Numbered from the stretch's first letter, positions 1 to 8,695 are shown. The stretch: DNA of 20,153 nt from Flavobacteriales bacterium (GCA_016712535.1 JADJQW010000006.1:1-20153); one strand, 5' to 3'. Notes: generated from the sequence alone by a model not told the origin. A program made the numbers and translations.

Positions 1-1188
1 CCTACAAAGGCCATGAAGCGCGCGGGCTACGAAGCCGATCGTTTCGAGCTGCGCCTGCGCGACATCGCCACAGGCAAGGTGAGCGTGATCGCCAGCGATT
101 GGGACCGCAGCGTCTCGGACATGAAGTGGAGCCGCGATGGCAAGAGCCTGCTCGTCACTGCCGATGACGTTGGCAAGCACAAGCTCTTCCGCATCGACAT
201 CAAGACCGGCAAGGCCACAGCCATCAGCAAGGCGGGCCACATGGATGCCTTCATTGAAACAGCCAAGGGCTTCGTGTTCATGCGCAGCGGCTTGCACGGG
301 CCTTCGCAGCTCCATATCTCGAAACCGAAGGCAATGTTCATCGACGATGGCGCCACGCCGCTCACGCAATTCAATGCGGTGCTGGAGGAGCGCGTGCTCG
401 GCGCCTTCGAGCAATTCAGCTTCAAGGGCTGGAACGATGAAACGGTGCATGGCTATGTGCTGAAGCCCGCGAACTACCAGGAAGGGAAGAAGTACCCCGT
501 GGCCTTCCTCATCCACGGCAGCCCGCAGGGCAGCTTCGGCGATGGTTGGAGTTACCGCTGGAACCCGCAGACATACGCGGGCGCTGGTTATGCGGTGGTG
601 ATGATCGACTTTCACGGAAGCACCGGCTACGGCCAGGCCTTCACCGACGCGATCAATCAGCATTGGGGCGATCGTCCGTTGGAGGATCTGCAGAAAGGTT
701 GGGCGCATGCGCTGAGCAACTACGCCTTCCTCGATGGCGCGCGCGCTGCGGCCTTGGGCGCGTCGTACGGCGGCTACATGGTGAATTGGATCGCCGGCAA
801 CTGGCCCGATGCCTTCAGGTGCCTCGTTTCGCACTGCGGCATCTTCGATACGCGCATGATGGGCTATGCCACCGAGGAACTGTGGTTCACCGATTGGGAG
901 AACGGAGGCAGCGTGTTCGCGAATCCGAAAGCCTACGATGAGTTCAATCCCATGATGCACACCGCAACCTGGCGCGCACCCATGCTGGTTATCCACGGCG
1001 ACAAGGATTTCCGCGTGCCGCTGGAGCAGGGCATCGGCAGTTTCACCGCGTGCCAGAGCAAGGGCATCGAATCGAAGTACCTGCGCTTCCCCGACGAGAA
1101 CCACTGGGTGCTGAAGCCGCAGAACTCGAAGCAATGGCACGACACGGTTTTCGGTTGGCTGGAGAAGCACATCGGGGCGGGACGATAA
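1..1188 (+). CDS. S9 family serine peptidase (dipeptidyl-peptidase 5-like), 5' partial
   Basis: The frame is open from base 1, so the N-terminus lies outside the window; 395 residues are visible. The first ~130 residues look like the end of a beta-propeller (WSRDGKSLLVT-type blades). The alpha/beta-hydrolase domain follows. Its nucleophile motif is GASYGGY with Ser at codon 763-765. The acid is the second Asp of HGDKDFRVP (1006-1008), and the His is in DENHWV (1102-1104). DFHGSTGYG fits the oxyanion region of prolyl oligopeptidase-type enzymes. Family members cleave short peptides, often dipeptides from N-termini, and in Bacteroidota are usually periplasmic; location cannot be checked here because the signal region is missing. 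This long frame is unbroken, unlike several neighbours. Family assignment is firm; the DPP5-like subtype is inferred from the TEELWFTDWE segment. Confidence 0.9.
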   Translation, partial: PTKAMKRAGYEADRFELRLRDIATGKVSVIASDWDRSVSDMKWSRDGKSLLVTADDVGKHKLFRIDIKTGKATAISKAGHMDAFIETAKGFVFMRSGLHGPSQLHISKPKAMFIDDGATPLTQFNAVLEERVLGAFEQFSFKGWNDETVHGYVLKPANYQEGKKYPVAFLIHGSPQGSFGDGWSYRWNPQTYAGAGYAVVMIDFHGSTGYGQAFTDAINQHWGDRPLEDLQKGWAHALSNYAFLDGARAAALGASYGGYMVNWIAGNWPDAFRCLVSHCGIFDTRMMGYATEELWFTDWENGGSVFANPKAYDEFNPMMHTATWRAPMLVIHGDKDFRVPLEQGIGSFTACQSKGIESKYLRFPDENHWVLKPQNSKQWHDTVFGWLEKHIGAGR

Positions 1189-1191
1189 GGG

Positions 1192-1201
1192 TACTTTCGG
1201 G
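1192..1201 (+). promoter_or_regulatory. Putative -7 promoter box TACTTTCGGG
   Basis: TACTTTCGGG lies 2 bases before the ATG at 1204 and matches a box recurring before several genes in this window (TAnnTTCGCC), close to the Bacteroidota -7 consensus TAnnTTTG. No convincing -33 TTG was seen at the expected distance. If it is the promoter, the transcript would be leaderless or nearly so. Confidence 0.45.
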
Positions 1202-1203
1202 CC

Positions 1204-1404
1204 ATGAGCACCAAGGAACTCAAACAAGCAATGCTGGATCGGATCAAGGACATCCCTGATCATGCGCCAGCGAGCATGCTACAGCACGTGATGGACGCTA
1301 TCGAGGAACTGGCGAAAGGCGATGCCGCCTCCATGCAGCGCATGTCGCGATTCCTGAAGAATATCGAGGAAGACAAGGGCCTGCTCCAGCGCTTGGCTCA
1401 ATGA
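1204..1404 (+). CDS. Small protein, probable antitoxin partner of Doc/Fic-like toxin
   Basis: This 66-residue, charged, helix-rich protein has no domain I can name. Its stop overlaps the start of the following Doc/Fic-type gene in an ATGA arrangement (ATG 1401, TGA 1402-1404), the translational coupling typical of toxin-antitoxin pairs with the antitoxin first. The ATG at 1204 is preceded almost directly by a TACTTTCGGG promoter-like box. The antitoxin role is inferred only from size, order and overlap. The sequence does not show an obvious Phd or ribbon-helix-helix DNA-binding motif, so it may be an unrelated antitoxin type or simply an uncharacterised small protein. Confidence 0.55.
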   Translation: MSTKELKQAMLDRIKDIPDHAPASMLQHVMDAIEELAKGDAASMQRMSRFLKNIEEDKGLLQRLAQ

Positions 1405-1780
1405 TTTCGCGCAAAGAGGCGCTGGTCCACCATGCCGAGCTAATCACTCGGTTCGGCGGCTCGCATGGCGTTCGTGATGAAGGCATCCTCGATGCCTCGC
1501 TGAACCGGCCATACGCCACGTTTCGACGGCATCGATTTGTTCCACCGCAAGAGATAAAGCAGGTGCGATGATGCATGGAATCATCACTGGTCATCCCTTC
1601 ATAGATGGAAACAAACGCACGGGCTTCGCGCTGGCGAGGCTCATTCTTCAGGATGCTGGTTTGGACATCTCTTCAACCGAAGACGACAAGTACGACCTCG
1701 TGATACTAGTTGCCACGGGCAAGCTCGACGTTGAGGGCATCGTGCAGTGGTTGGTGGGACGGGTGGTTTACCCGGATTGA
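1401..1780 (+). pseudogene. Doc/Fic-family (death-on-curing) toxin-like gene, frameshifted
   Basis: The first frame begins MISRKEALVHHAELITRFGG and runs to about 1523. It continues naturally one base later (TFDGIDLFHRK), and again one further base later from about 1553 into DKAGAMMHGI and the Fic signature HPFIDGNKRTG, ending at 1780. Two extra single bases, near 1521-1525 and 1550-1555, would explain the breaks. The restored product is about 125 residues, the normal size for Doc. Doc proteins phosphorylate EF-Tu; other Fic proteins AMPylate targets. The signature His, Phe, Asp, Gly, Asn, Lys and Arg are all present. As written it cannot make a full protein, but many conserved genes nearby carry similar breaks, so sequencing error is as likely as decay. 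Confidence 0.75.
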
Positions 1781-1799
1781 TCGCAAGAACCCCGGCTTC

Positions 1800-1809
1800 T
1801 ACATTCGCC
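1800..1809 (+). promoter_or_regulatory. Putative -7 promoter box TACATTCGCC
   Basis: TACATTCGCC matches the recurrent TAnnTTCGCC box and lies about 22-31 bases before the candidate ATGs (1832, 1841) of the large amidohydrolase gene. It would start transcription of the amidohydrolase pair independently of the Doc-like module. Confidence 0.45.
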
Positions 1810-1840
1810 CGGCCCACCCCGCTCATGCGGGATGAGACAC

Positions 1841-4800
1841 ATGCGCAACCTTCTCCTCACGCTCTTCCTCGCGCCGCTGATAGCCGCTGCGCAGAGCACC
1901 CGCCGCCATCGCACGTGCGCGATGCAGCGCCTTCGATCATCGCATTCACCAACGCAACGCTTACACCGATGCGCGCACGGCGATCAAGAAGGCCACCTTG
2001 TTGATCCGCGATGGCGAAGTGGTGGCCGCTGGCGAGAAGGTGACCGTTCCTGCGGGCGCCGTGGTGCGCGACCTCAACGGCCTGCACATCTGGCCCGCGC
2101 TCATTGAGCCATACAGCGACTTGGGATTGCCATCGAGCACGCCCGAGGAACGCAAGGCCGAGAACAAGGCCGCGCGCCATTGGAACGCCGCGCTCCGCGC
2201 CGATGCCAGCGCGCACGAACTCTACAAAGCCGATGCGGACCAAGGCATCGAAGCTGCGCGAGCAAGGCTTCGCTTTGGCCATCGCGCATCGCATGGACGG
2301 CATCGCGCGCGGCACATCTGCGGCCATCGCGCTCAATGATGAGCCGGCCGTGAAGAGCATCGTGCAGGCCGATGCCGCCGCGCATTTCAGCTTCCGCAAA
2401 GGCAGCTCGCAAGACAATTATCCCAGCTCGCTCATGGGCAGCATCGCCTTGCTGCGGCAAGCCATGCACGATGCGCGTTGGTACGCTTCGCTTCCGCAGA
2501 AGAAAGAGACCGATGCCGTGCTGAACGCGCTCAGCATTCAGTTGGCAGGTCGTATGGTGTGCGAAGCCAGCGACCGTAATGATGTGCTGCGCTGGTCGAA
2601 GCTTCTGCGCGAATTCCAGATCACCGGCATCGTGAAGAGCGGCGGCGATGAATACGCGCGCTTGGCGGAGATCAAGGCGGCTGGCATGCCGCTGATCGTG
2701 CCCTTCGCGCAGCCCGAGGCTTTCGATGTGGAGGATCCATACGACGCCTTGGAGGTGAGCTACGCGCGCCTGAAGCATTGGGAGCTGGCCATGCGCAACG
2801 CCTATCTGCTCGATAGCGCGGGTGTCGCGTTCGCGCTCACTACGCACGGCCGAAAGGAGCTGAAGGATGTGTGGAAGGACTTGCGCAAGCTGGTGGCCAG
2901 CGGGCTCGACAGCGCGAAGGTGATTGAGAAGGTGACCGCGGAACCTGCGCGTCTCTACGGCATCGAGGATCGATATGGAGCACTTCGGCCCGGCATGCGC
3001 GCGAGCTTCATCATCACTTCGCAGCATCTGCTGCACGAGAAGAATACGATCCACGAGACGTGGGTGGAAGGCAAGCGATTCGTGATCGACGACCCGAACA
3101 AACCTCGACTCGCTGGCAGCTACGACCTCAACCTCAGCGATGCGATCTGGCTACTTGAGGTGAGCGGCGAGCCGGGCAAGCACGAGGCAGCTGTTCGTCG
3201 TCCGGATGAAGCGGACAGCCTGAAGGTGAAGGCGCGCATGGAACTCACGGGCACGGTGGTGAGCCTCAGCTTCGCGCCGAAAGGCAAAGCCGATGAGCTC
3301 ATCCGGTTGAACGGCAGCGTCCATGGTGGTGGAGGCGTGTGGGATGGACAAGGGCAGAAGCCCGGAGGAGCGTGGTTCGCTTGGAGCGCGGTGCGAAGGG
3401 CAGATTCAACGAATGGGGGCAAAGCGGCAAGCGGGGTAGCGGCGAGCGGCAAGTCGATGCCGAAGGACAGCACGGCAGCGAAACAGTCTAGCACGTTCGG
3501 TGCGATCACCTATCCGCTGGTGGGCTATGGCTGGAAGGAGGCCCCGAAGGCCGAGACCATCGTGATCCGCAACGCAACGGTGTGGACGAATACCTCGAAG
3601 GGCATCCTGCGCAACGCCGATGTGCTCATCCATGAAGGCAAGGTGAAGGCTGTGGGTGAGAAGCTCGATGCGCTCGCGCTCTTCTCCGGAAAGAACAAGC
3701 CCACTGTCACCGAAGTGGACGGCAAGGGCAAGCACCTCACCTGCGGCATCGTCGATGAGCATTCGCACATCGCGATCTCGCGCGGCGTGAACGAGGGCTC
3801 GCACCACATCTCCAGCGAAGTGCGCATCGGCGACGTGGTGAATCCCGACGATGTGAACCTCTACCGCAACCTCGCGGGCGGCGTTACCACCGTGCAGCAG
3901 TTGCATGGCAGCGCCAACGTGATGGGCGGCCAGAGCGCGGTGATCAAATTGCGCTGGGGCCACAGTGCCGATAGCCTCTTGCTGAAAGGCTCGCGGCCTC
4001 GGATCAAGTTCGCGTTAGGCGAGAACGTGAAGCAGAGCAACTGGGGGCCGAGCTCGCGCTTCCCGCAAACACGCATGGGTGTTGAGCAATCCTTCTACGA
4101 TGCCTTCCACCAGGCGCGCGCCTATCAGCAAGAGCTTGATCGCTGGAACGCCACGAAGCCCAAGGATCGAGACGGCAAAGCCGCGCCGCGCCGCGACCTG
4201 CGCATGGAGGCGCTCGCTGAGATCCTGCACGGCGAGCGCGACATCAGCTGCCACAGCTATGTGCAGAGCGAGATCGCCATGCTCATGCACGTGGCCGATA
4301 GCATGCGCTTCAAGGTGAACACCTTCACGCACATCCTCGAAGGCTACAAGGTGGCGCAGGCCATGAAGAAGCACGGCGCCAGCGGCAGCACCTTCAGCGA
4401 TTGGTGGGCCTATAAGTTCGAGGTGAACGATGCGATCCCGTACAACGCCGCGCTCATGCACCGCAACGGCGTACACACCGGCATCAACAGCGACGACGCC
4501 GAGATGAGCCGACGCCTCAACCAGGAAGCCGCGAAGGCCGTGAAGTACGGCGGCGTGAGCGCCGAGGAAGCATGGAAGATGGTGACACTGAACCCGCGCG
4601 CATGCTGGGACTCGATCATCGCATCGGCAGCGTGCAGCCGGGGATGGATGCGGACCTCGTGCTCTGGAGCGCTGATCCCATGAGCATCGACGCGCGAGCA
4701 CTGACCACTTGGGTGGATGGCGCGCGCTACTACGACGAAGCGAAGGACCGCGAGCAGCGCGCATGGATCGCTGCCGAGCGCGACCGCATCATCCGCGCCA

Positions 4801-4925
4801 TGATGCAGGCCAAGGCCGATGGCGCACCTGCCCGCAAGCCCGGCCGCGAACGCCCGCGCCTGTGGTGCTGCGAGGATCCGGGAGAAGATGAATTCCTGCA
4901 CGATGGAGATCACACCCATGAATAG
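1841..4925 (+). CDS. Secreted protein with two amidohydrolase domains (frames broken)
   Basis: The gene starts with a signal peptide (MRNLLLTLFLAPLIAAAQ; an in-frame ATG at 1832 adds three residues). The frame breaks near 1899 (C run), 1961 (T run), 2250 and 4600; joining the frames gives about 1,027 residues, the size of the flavobacterial family described as a secreted enzyme with two amidohydrolase-related domains (imidazolonepropionase-like). Domain 1 (about 1940-3480) ends in the usual PARLYGIEDRYGALRPGM strand but has no HxH metal motif; its place is taken by IWPALIEPYSDLG. Domain 2 (about 3540-4925) has DEHSH (His codons 3760 and 3766), CHSYVQSE, FTHILEGY and INSDDAE, a full amidohydrolase ligand set. 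So only domain 2 is likely catalytic. The substrate is unknown; cyclic amides or dipeptides are possible. The stop at 4923-4925 is 71 bases before a related gene, suggesting one transcript. Confidence 0.8.
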
Positions 4926-4956
4926 CGCACTGCCTTTGCTACAGCGTGCCTGTAGC

Positions 4957-4975
4957 GTCGACCCTTCGGGTCGAC
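4957..4975. repeat. Perfect 8-bp palindromic hairpin between amidohydrolase genes
   Basis: GTCGACCC (4957-4964), loop TTC, then GGGTCGAC (4968-4975) form a perfect hairpin. It sits in the 71-base gap between the two amidohydrolase genes, 21 bases before the next start codon. No T run follows, so it is not a classic terminator. It could be a dispersed REP-like palindrome, an mRNA stability element or an attenuator. Confidence 0.65.
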
Positions 4976-4996
4976 AAGGGTTATATGTATGGCCAG

Positions 4997-6301
4997 ATGC
5001 GATTTGCATTGCTGACGATGCTGTTGTTCTGCATCAACACCGTGGCCCACCCAGATCCACACCCGCGCCACCGCAATCCAAGAGCATCCTCATCACTGGC
5101 GGCACTGTGCATGTGGGCGATGGCAAGGTGATCGACGAAGGCGCCGTGGGCTTCCGCGATGGACGCATCGATTACGTGGGCTACAACTATGGCGTGAAAG
5201 CCGCCTACGACACCGTGATCGATGTGAAGGGCCAGCATGTCTATCCGGGCTTCATCCTTCCCGATTCCCCCTTGGGCCTTGTTGAAGTGGAGCAGACGCG
5301 CGCCACGGTGGACAAGCAGGACGTGGGCCGCTACGAGCCCGAGCTGCGTGCCATTTCTGCCTACAAGAGCGACTCGCGCGTAACGCCCACCATTCGATCC
5401 AATGGCGTGCTGCTGGCGCAAGTGGCTCCGCGCGGGCTCACCATCGCGGGCACCAGCAGCGTGGTGCAGCTCGATGCCTGGGACAACGACGGTGCAATCG
5501 TGAAGGCCGACGATGGTGTGTTCATGTCATGGCCTTCCGCCTATCAGCGCCAAGGCTGGTGGGCCGAGCCGGGCGAGACCGACAGCGAGAAGAAGGACGA
5601 ACGCGCCAAGAAACTTGATGAGCTTCGGCAGTTCTTCCGCAATGCGAAGGCTTACTCGGCTACGAAGTCACCCGCGATTGTCGACGTGCGCTTGGAAGCG
5701 ATGCGCGGCCTCTTCGATGGCAGCAAGGCGCTCTTCGTTCGCGCCGATGCCGCGCGCGAGATCACCGAGGCCGTGCAATTCACGAAAGCCGAGGGCGTGA
5801 AGCGCACCGTGATCGTGGGCGGCTACGATGCCTGGCGCGTGGCGGACCTGTTGCGCGACAACAAGGTGGATGTAGTCCTGCGCCGTACGCACAGCCTGCC
5901 CATGCGGCCCGAGGACGACATCGACCTGCCTTACAAACTGCCCGCATTGCTGAAGGAGCGCGGCATCCGCTTCTGCCTCAGCTACACCGGCGACCACGAG
6001 CATGCCGGCGCGCGAAACTTGCCTTTCACCGCTGGCACCGCGCGCGCGTATGGTCTATCATCCGAAGATGCGTTACGGGCCATCACACTGGATGCTGCCG
6101 CCATGCTCGGCATCGATCAAGCGCTACGGCAGCCTCACCGTGGGCAAGGACGCCACACTCATCGTCTCGCAAGGGGATGCCCTCGACATGCGCAGCAACG
6201 ATGTGCGCTGGGCCTTCATCCAGGGCCGCCGCATCGTGCTCGATGATCACCAGAAGCAGTTGTTCAGGCAGTATGAGGGGAGGTTGAAGGAGGGTCAGTA
6301 A
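4997..6301 (+). CDS. Secreted amidohydrolase-like protein (frames broken, ligands missing)
   Basis: The chosen start gives a signal peptide, MRFALLTMLLFCINTVA; the alternative in-frame region upstream contains the palindrome and no secretion signal. A one-base break near 5050 leads to PAPPQSKSILITGGTVHVGDG, the N-terminal beta-strand domain of amidohydrolases. A second break near 6118 leads to KRYGSLTVGKDATLIVSQGD, the C-terminal strand domain. About 435 residues in total. The motif that should carry HxH reads VYPGFILPDSPLGLVEVEQ, so the first metal ligands are absent, and no SDxP/DD motif is seen near LPFTAGTARAYG. It may therefore be an inactive partner of the upstream enzyme, with which it probably shares a transcript. 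Its 3' end overlaps convergent trpS by 7 bases. Family placement is good; function is unknown. Confidence 0.75.
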
Positions 6302-7265
6302 CCCAGCTTCTCCCTTACCCTTTTCAGCACCCCGCTCGCCACGCTCCGCGCCTTGTCCGCGCCTTCTTTTAATCGCGCATCGAGCTCGGCGGTGTCGTTC
6401 ATCAGGCGTGCGTAGGTGTCGCGCTCGTTGCGGTAGCCATCGAGCAGTACGGCAAGTAATTCCTTCTTCGCATGGCCATAGCCGTAGCCGCCTGCGCGGA
6501 ATTTCTCGGCCATGGCGCTCACGGCATCGGCGGGCGCCACCAGCTTGAAGAGCTTGTATACGTTGTTCGTCTCGGGATCCTTCGGCGCTTCGAGCGGCGC
6601 GCTGTCGGTGACGATGCCCATCACATCCTGCTTCAGCTCCTTCTCCGGCGCGAAGAGGCGAATGAGATTGTTGCGGCTCTTGCTCATCTTCTCGCCATCG
6701 GTGCCGGGCACCAGCATCACCTGCTCATCGATGCGCGCATCGGGCAGCACGAAGGTGTCTCCCATCTGGTGGTTGAAGCGCTCGGCCACATCGCGCGTGA
6801 ATTCGAGGTGCTGCTTCTGGTCCTTGCCCACGGGCACCACTTCGGCATCGTAGAGCAGGATGTCGGCGGCCATGAGCATGGGGTAGAGGAAGAGGCCTCC
6901 GTTCACGTCCTCGAGGCGGTCGGCCTTGTCCTTGAAACTGTGGGCCAGCGCTAGGCGCGAGTATGGGAAATAGCAGCTGAGGTACCAGGTGAGCTCGGTG
7001 ACCTCGGGCACGTCGCTCTGGCGGTAGAACACCGTGCGGTGCGTGTCGATGCCGCAGGCCAGCCAGGCGGCCGCCACGCGCTGTAAGTGTTGCCGCGCAG
7101 CAGGGCCGCGTCTTTGATCTGCGTGAGCGAGTGCAGGTCGGCGAGGAAGAGGAAGCGGGCGGTGCCGGGCAGCTGGCTGGCGGCGATGGCGGGGGTGATG
7201 GCGCCGAGCACGTTGCCGAGGTGCGGCGTGCCGGTGCTCTGGATGCCGGTGAGGATGCGGGGCAT
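6295..7265 (-). CDS. trpS: Tryptophanyl-tRNA synthetase (one frame break)
   Basis: This cytoplasmic class I aminoacyl-tRNA synthetase charges tRNA-Trp with tryptophan. The start is MPRILTGIQSTGTPHLGN, containing the HIGH-equivalent PHLGN. The KMSKS loop (GEKMSKSRN) lies at about 6676-6690. LFLADLHSLT, YPMLMAADILLY and VPVGKDQKQHLE are typical TrpS blocks. The frame breaks near 7078-7083, between RGNTYS and VAAAWLACGID; one added base restores 323 residues, the usual TrpS length. Because the enzyme is normally essential and every other block is intact, this break is almost certainly a sequence error. Only 5 bases separate the ATG from an upstream TACTTTCGCC promoter-like box. The last 7 bases overlap the convergent amidohydrolase gene. 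Confidence 0.95.
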
Positions 7266-7270
7266 GGGGC

Positions 7271-7280
7271 GGCGAAAGTA
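7271..7280 (-). promoter_or_regulatory. Putative -7 promoter box TACTTTCGCC of trpS
   Basis: On the minus strand TACTTTCGCC ends 5 bases before the trpS ATG. It is identical to the box before the acyltransferase gene at 7777-7786. If used as a -7 element, transcription would begin at or within a few bases of the ATG, giving a leaderless trpS mRNA. Confidence 0.5.
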
Positions 7281-7360
7281 CCGGCGGGGCTTCAGTCGCG
7301 GCGAATCCGTCTGTCGGACTCGAGAGAACCGTATGCACTGACAATCGGGAAAATGCGGAA

Positions 7361-7497
7361 CCACGGATGCACACGGATGAACACGGATGCGGTTCCGTGC
7401 AGAACATCTGCGGTTGACGAAGCCTTCAAAAGACAACCGACCATAAGGACGGGAAAGTGATTGGGAATTATCCGTGCCGATCCGTGTGCATCCGTGG
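7361..7497. repeat. Inverted-repeat element with CCACGGATGCACACGGAT arms
   Basis: The left arm (7361-7389) is three near-copies of a 10-base unit, acacggatga-like. The right arm (7470-7497) is its inverted complement: 18 bases match exactly, then 7 of the next 10. The central ~80 bases contain no convincing gene. A small local hairpin, CGGAACC at 7356-7362 with GGTTCCG at 7391-7397, overlaps the left arm. The element fills most of the 243-base gap between trpS and the DUF433 gene. It looks like a small dispersed palindromic element or MITE remnant; no transposase or clear target duplication was seen. Confidence 0.75.
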
Positions 7498-7508
7498 CGG
7501 ATGTTGAA

Positions 7509-7703
7509 CTATGCGCCGTACTGCAGACAAGCCCGCACATCTTCTTCGGTGAGCTGGGGGTAGCCGGCCAACAGGTCATCCATCGGCTGCCCGGCGGCCA
7601 GCTTGTCCAAAATGAGATCAACCGGGATTCGGGTTCCCTTGATGCAGGGCTTGCCATACATCACTTCAGGGTCAGCCGCGATATGTTGGCGCCAATCGAG
7701 CAT
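7509..7703 (-). CDS. DUF433 domain protein (orphan antitoxin-like)
   Basis: The 64-residue product begins MLDWRQHIAADPEVMYGKPC and continues with IKGTRIPVDLILDKLAAGQ, hallmark DUF433 segments, followed by a helical segment ending VRACLQYGA. The ATG at 7703 is preferred over a TTG at 7721 because AGGA lies 8 bases upstream and it matches the usual family start. DUF433 proteins are small winged-helix or MerR-like DNA-binding proteins, often antitoxins paired with a downstream DUF5615 PIN-like toxin. Here no toxin follows: the next sequence is the inverted-repeat element, then trpS. It may be a solitary antitoxin or a remnant of a disrupted pair. A TATCTTCGGG box is found 24 bases upstream. Confidence 0.85.
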   Translation of the reverse strand: MLDWRQHIAADPEVMYGKPCIKGTRIPVDLILDKLAAGQPMDDLLAGYPQLTEEDVRACLQYGA

Positions 7704-7727
7704 GTGTTGAATCCTGTCCAATGGGAG

Positions 7728-7737
7728 CCCGAAGATA
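7728..7737 (-). promoter_or_regulatory. Putative -7 promoter box TATCTTCGGG
   Basis: On the minus strand TATCTTCGGG lies 24 bases before the DUF433 ATG at 7703, matching the recurrent TAnnTTCG pattern. This spacing allows a short leader that includes the AGGA sequence. Confidence 0.4.
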
Positions 7738-7776
7738 CGCGCCGCTCCCGCGCCATGCCAACCGTTGTTGCGCCCC

Positions 7777-7786
7777 TACTTTCGCC
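7777..7786 (+). promoter_or_regulatory. Putative -7 promoter box TACTTTCGCC
   Basis: TACTTTCGCC ends 9 bases before the ATG of the acyltransferase gene and is identical to the trpS box on the opposite strand. No clear -33 element was identified. Confidence 0.5.
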
Positions 7787-7795
7787 GACCTTCCG

Positions 7796-8598
7796 ATGAG
7801 CGATGCCAGCGCCACCCAGCGACCAACCGTGCGCGACAGCGAGAGCCGCCGCAACAAGCTGACGCGTGCGCTATTCCTGCCGTTGCGCTGGCTCTACAAG
7901 CTCTGGTTCGTCTTCGTCTTCTTCAGTTCGTTGGTGCTGCTGTACATCCCGTTCCGCATCCTGCTGTACACGCCGCAGCGCTATTACAAGGCCTTCTGGC
8001 TGAAGCGAATCTGGGCGCGCTACCTGGCTTACATGAGCGGTGTGCCCCGCGCATCGTGCGCAGCGCGGAGTTCCCGGATCCGCCTTACGTGATCTGCTGC
8101 AACCACAGCAGCTACATCGACATCATACAGATGTACAATGTGGTGCCGCGCTACTTCCTCTTCCTCGGCAAGTACGAGCTGCTCAAGTGGCCGCTCTTCA
8201 ACATGTTCTTCAAGGGCATGAACATCGCGGTGAACCGCAACGACCGCAGCGGCGCTGCCAAGGCATTCCGCAAGGCGGCGCAGGCCATTGATCGCGGCAC
8301 CAGCATCGCCATCTTCCCCGAAGGCACCATACCGGCATACACCCCGCGCATGAAGCCCTTCAAGGACGGCGCCTTCAAGCTGGCCATCGAGAAGCAGGTG
8401 CCCATCGTGCCCATCACCTTCGTTGATCACTGGCGGCTGTTCGGTGAGCCGATGGAGCTGTTCGCCCGCGCACGGCCCGGCATCGCCCGCGTGGTGATTC
8501 ATGACCCTATATCTACCTCGGGCATGAGCGAGGCCGACATGGTAAGTTTGCGGCGTAGGGTGTATGAGGTGATTGAGCAACCGCTCATGGAAAGTTGA
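7796..8598 (+). CDS. plsC: 1-acyl-sn-glycerol-3-phosphate acyltransferase, PlsC family (one frame break)
   Basis: PlsC-type enzymes add the second acyl chain to lysophosphatidic acid at the inner membrane. Residues 1-80 contain a basic stretch and a hydrophobic membrane segment (WFVFVFFSSLVLLYIPF). The frame breaks near 8045, between YMSGV and PRIVRSAEF. Then come the acyltransferase blocks: NHSSYID (HX4D catalytic motif), VNRND (block II), FPEGT (block III, glycerophosphate binding) and VPIVPITF (block IV). Adding one base gives 267 residues, a normal length. The exact acceptor is uncertain because the family also includes ornithine-lipid and other acyltransferases, so the symbol is tentative. 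The gene has its own TACTTTCGCC box and is followed by a GGTTGA-rich inverted repeat. Confidence 0.88.
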
Positions 8599-8687
8599 GG
8601 GTTGCAGGTTGACATGGGTTGCGGGTTGAAAGGCCCGTCGACACAACCCTCAACCGGCTTTCGTTTCAACCCACAACCATCAACCTG
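8594..8687. repeat. GGTTGA-rich nested inverted repeats before gatC
   Basis: GTTGAGGGTTG (8594-8604) is perfectly complementary to CAACCCTCAAC (8644-8654). CAGGTTGA (8605-8612) pairs with TCAACCTG (8680-8687), and GGTTGCGGGTTGAA pairs with TTCAACCCACAACC with one mismatch. The arms are alternative partners for one another. They start at the end of the acyltransferase gene and stop 8 bases before gatC. This may act as a transcript-end structure or be a dispersed low-complexity repeat; no T run follows. Confidence 0.6.
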
Positions 8688-8695
8688 AACAACGA

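Noticed and set aside
2101..3054. Long minus-strand open frame opposite the first amidohydrolase
   Set aside because: The translation has no recognisable domain, and the plus strand carries clear family motifs; it is a shadow of GC-biased third positions.
4600..4683. In-frame C-terminal tail of the first amidohydrolase ending at 4683
   Set aside because: The residues after NPR in this frame match nothing, while the adjacent frame continues with MLGLDHRIGSVQPGMDADLV, a standard amidohydrolase C-terminus.
4015..4764. Minus-strand open frame of 249 codons
   Set aside because: It lies opposite the catalytic amidohydrolase domain with intact HSH and DD motifs on the plus strand; no motif or promoter supports it.
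4819..4996. Upstream start for the second amidohydrolase in the open frame beginning at 4819
   Set aside because: That frame would read through the previous gene and the palindrome and lacks a signal peptide; the ATG at 4997 gives a good one with a single frame break after it.
7361..7390. CRISPR-like array of CACGGATG units
   Set aside because: Units are only about 10 bases with no spacers; the pattern is one arm of an inverted repeat.
7719..7721. TTG start for the DUF433 gene
   Set aside because: The ATG at 7703 has AGGA at suitable spacing and matches the usual family N-terminus.
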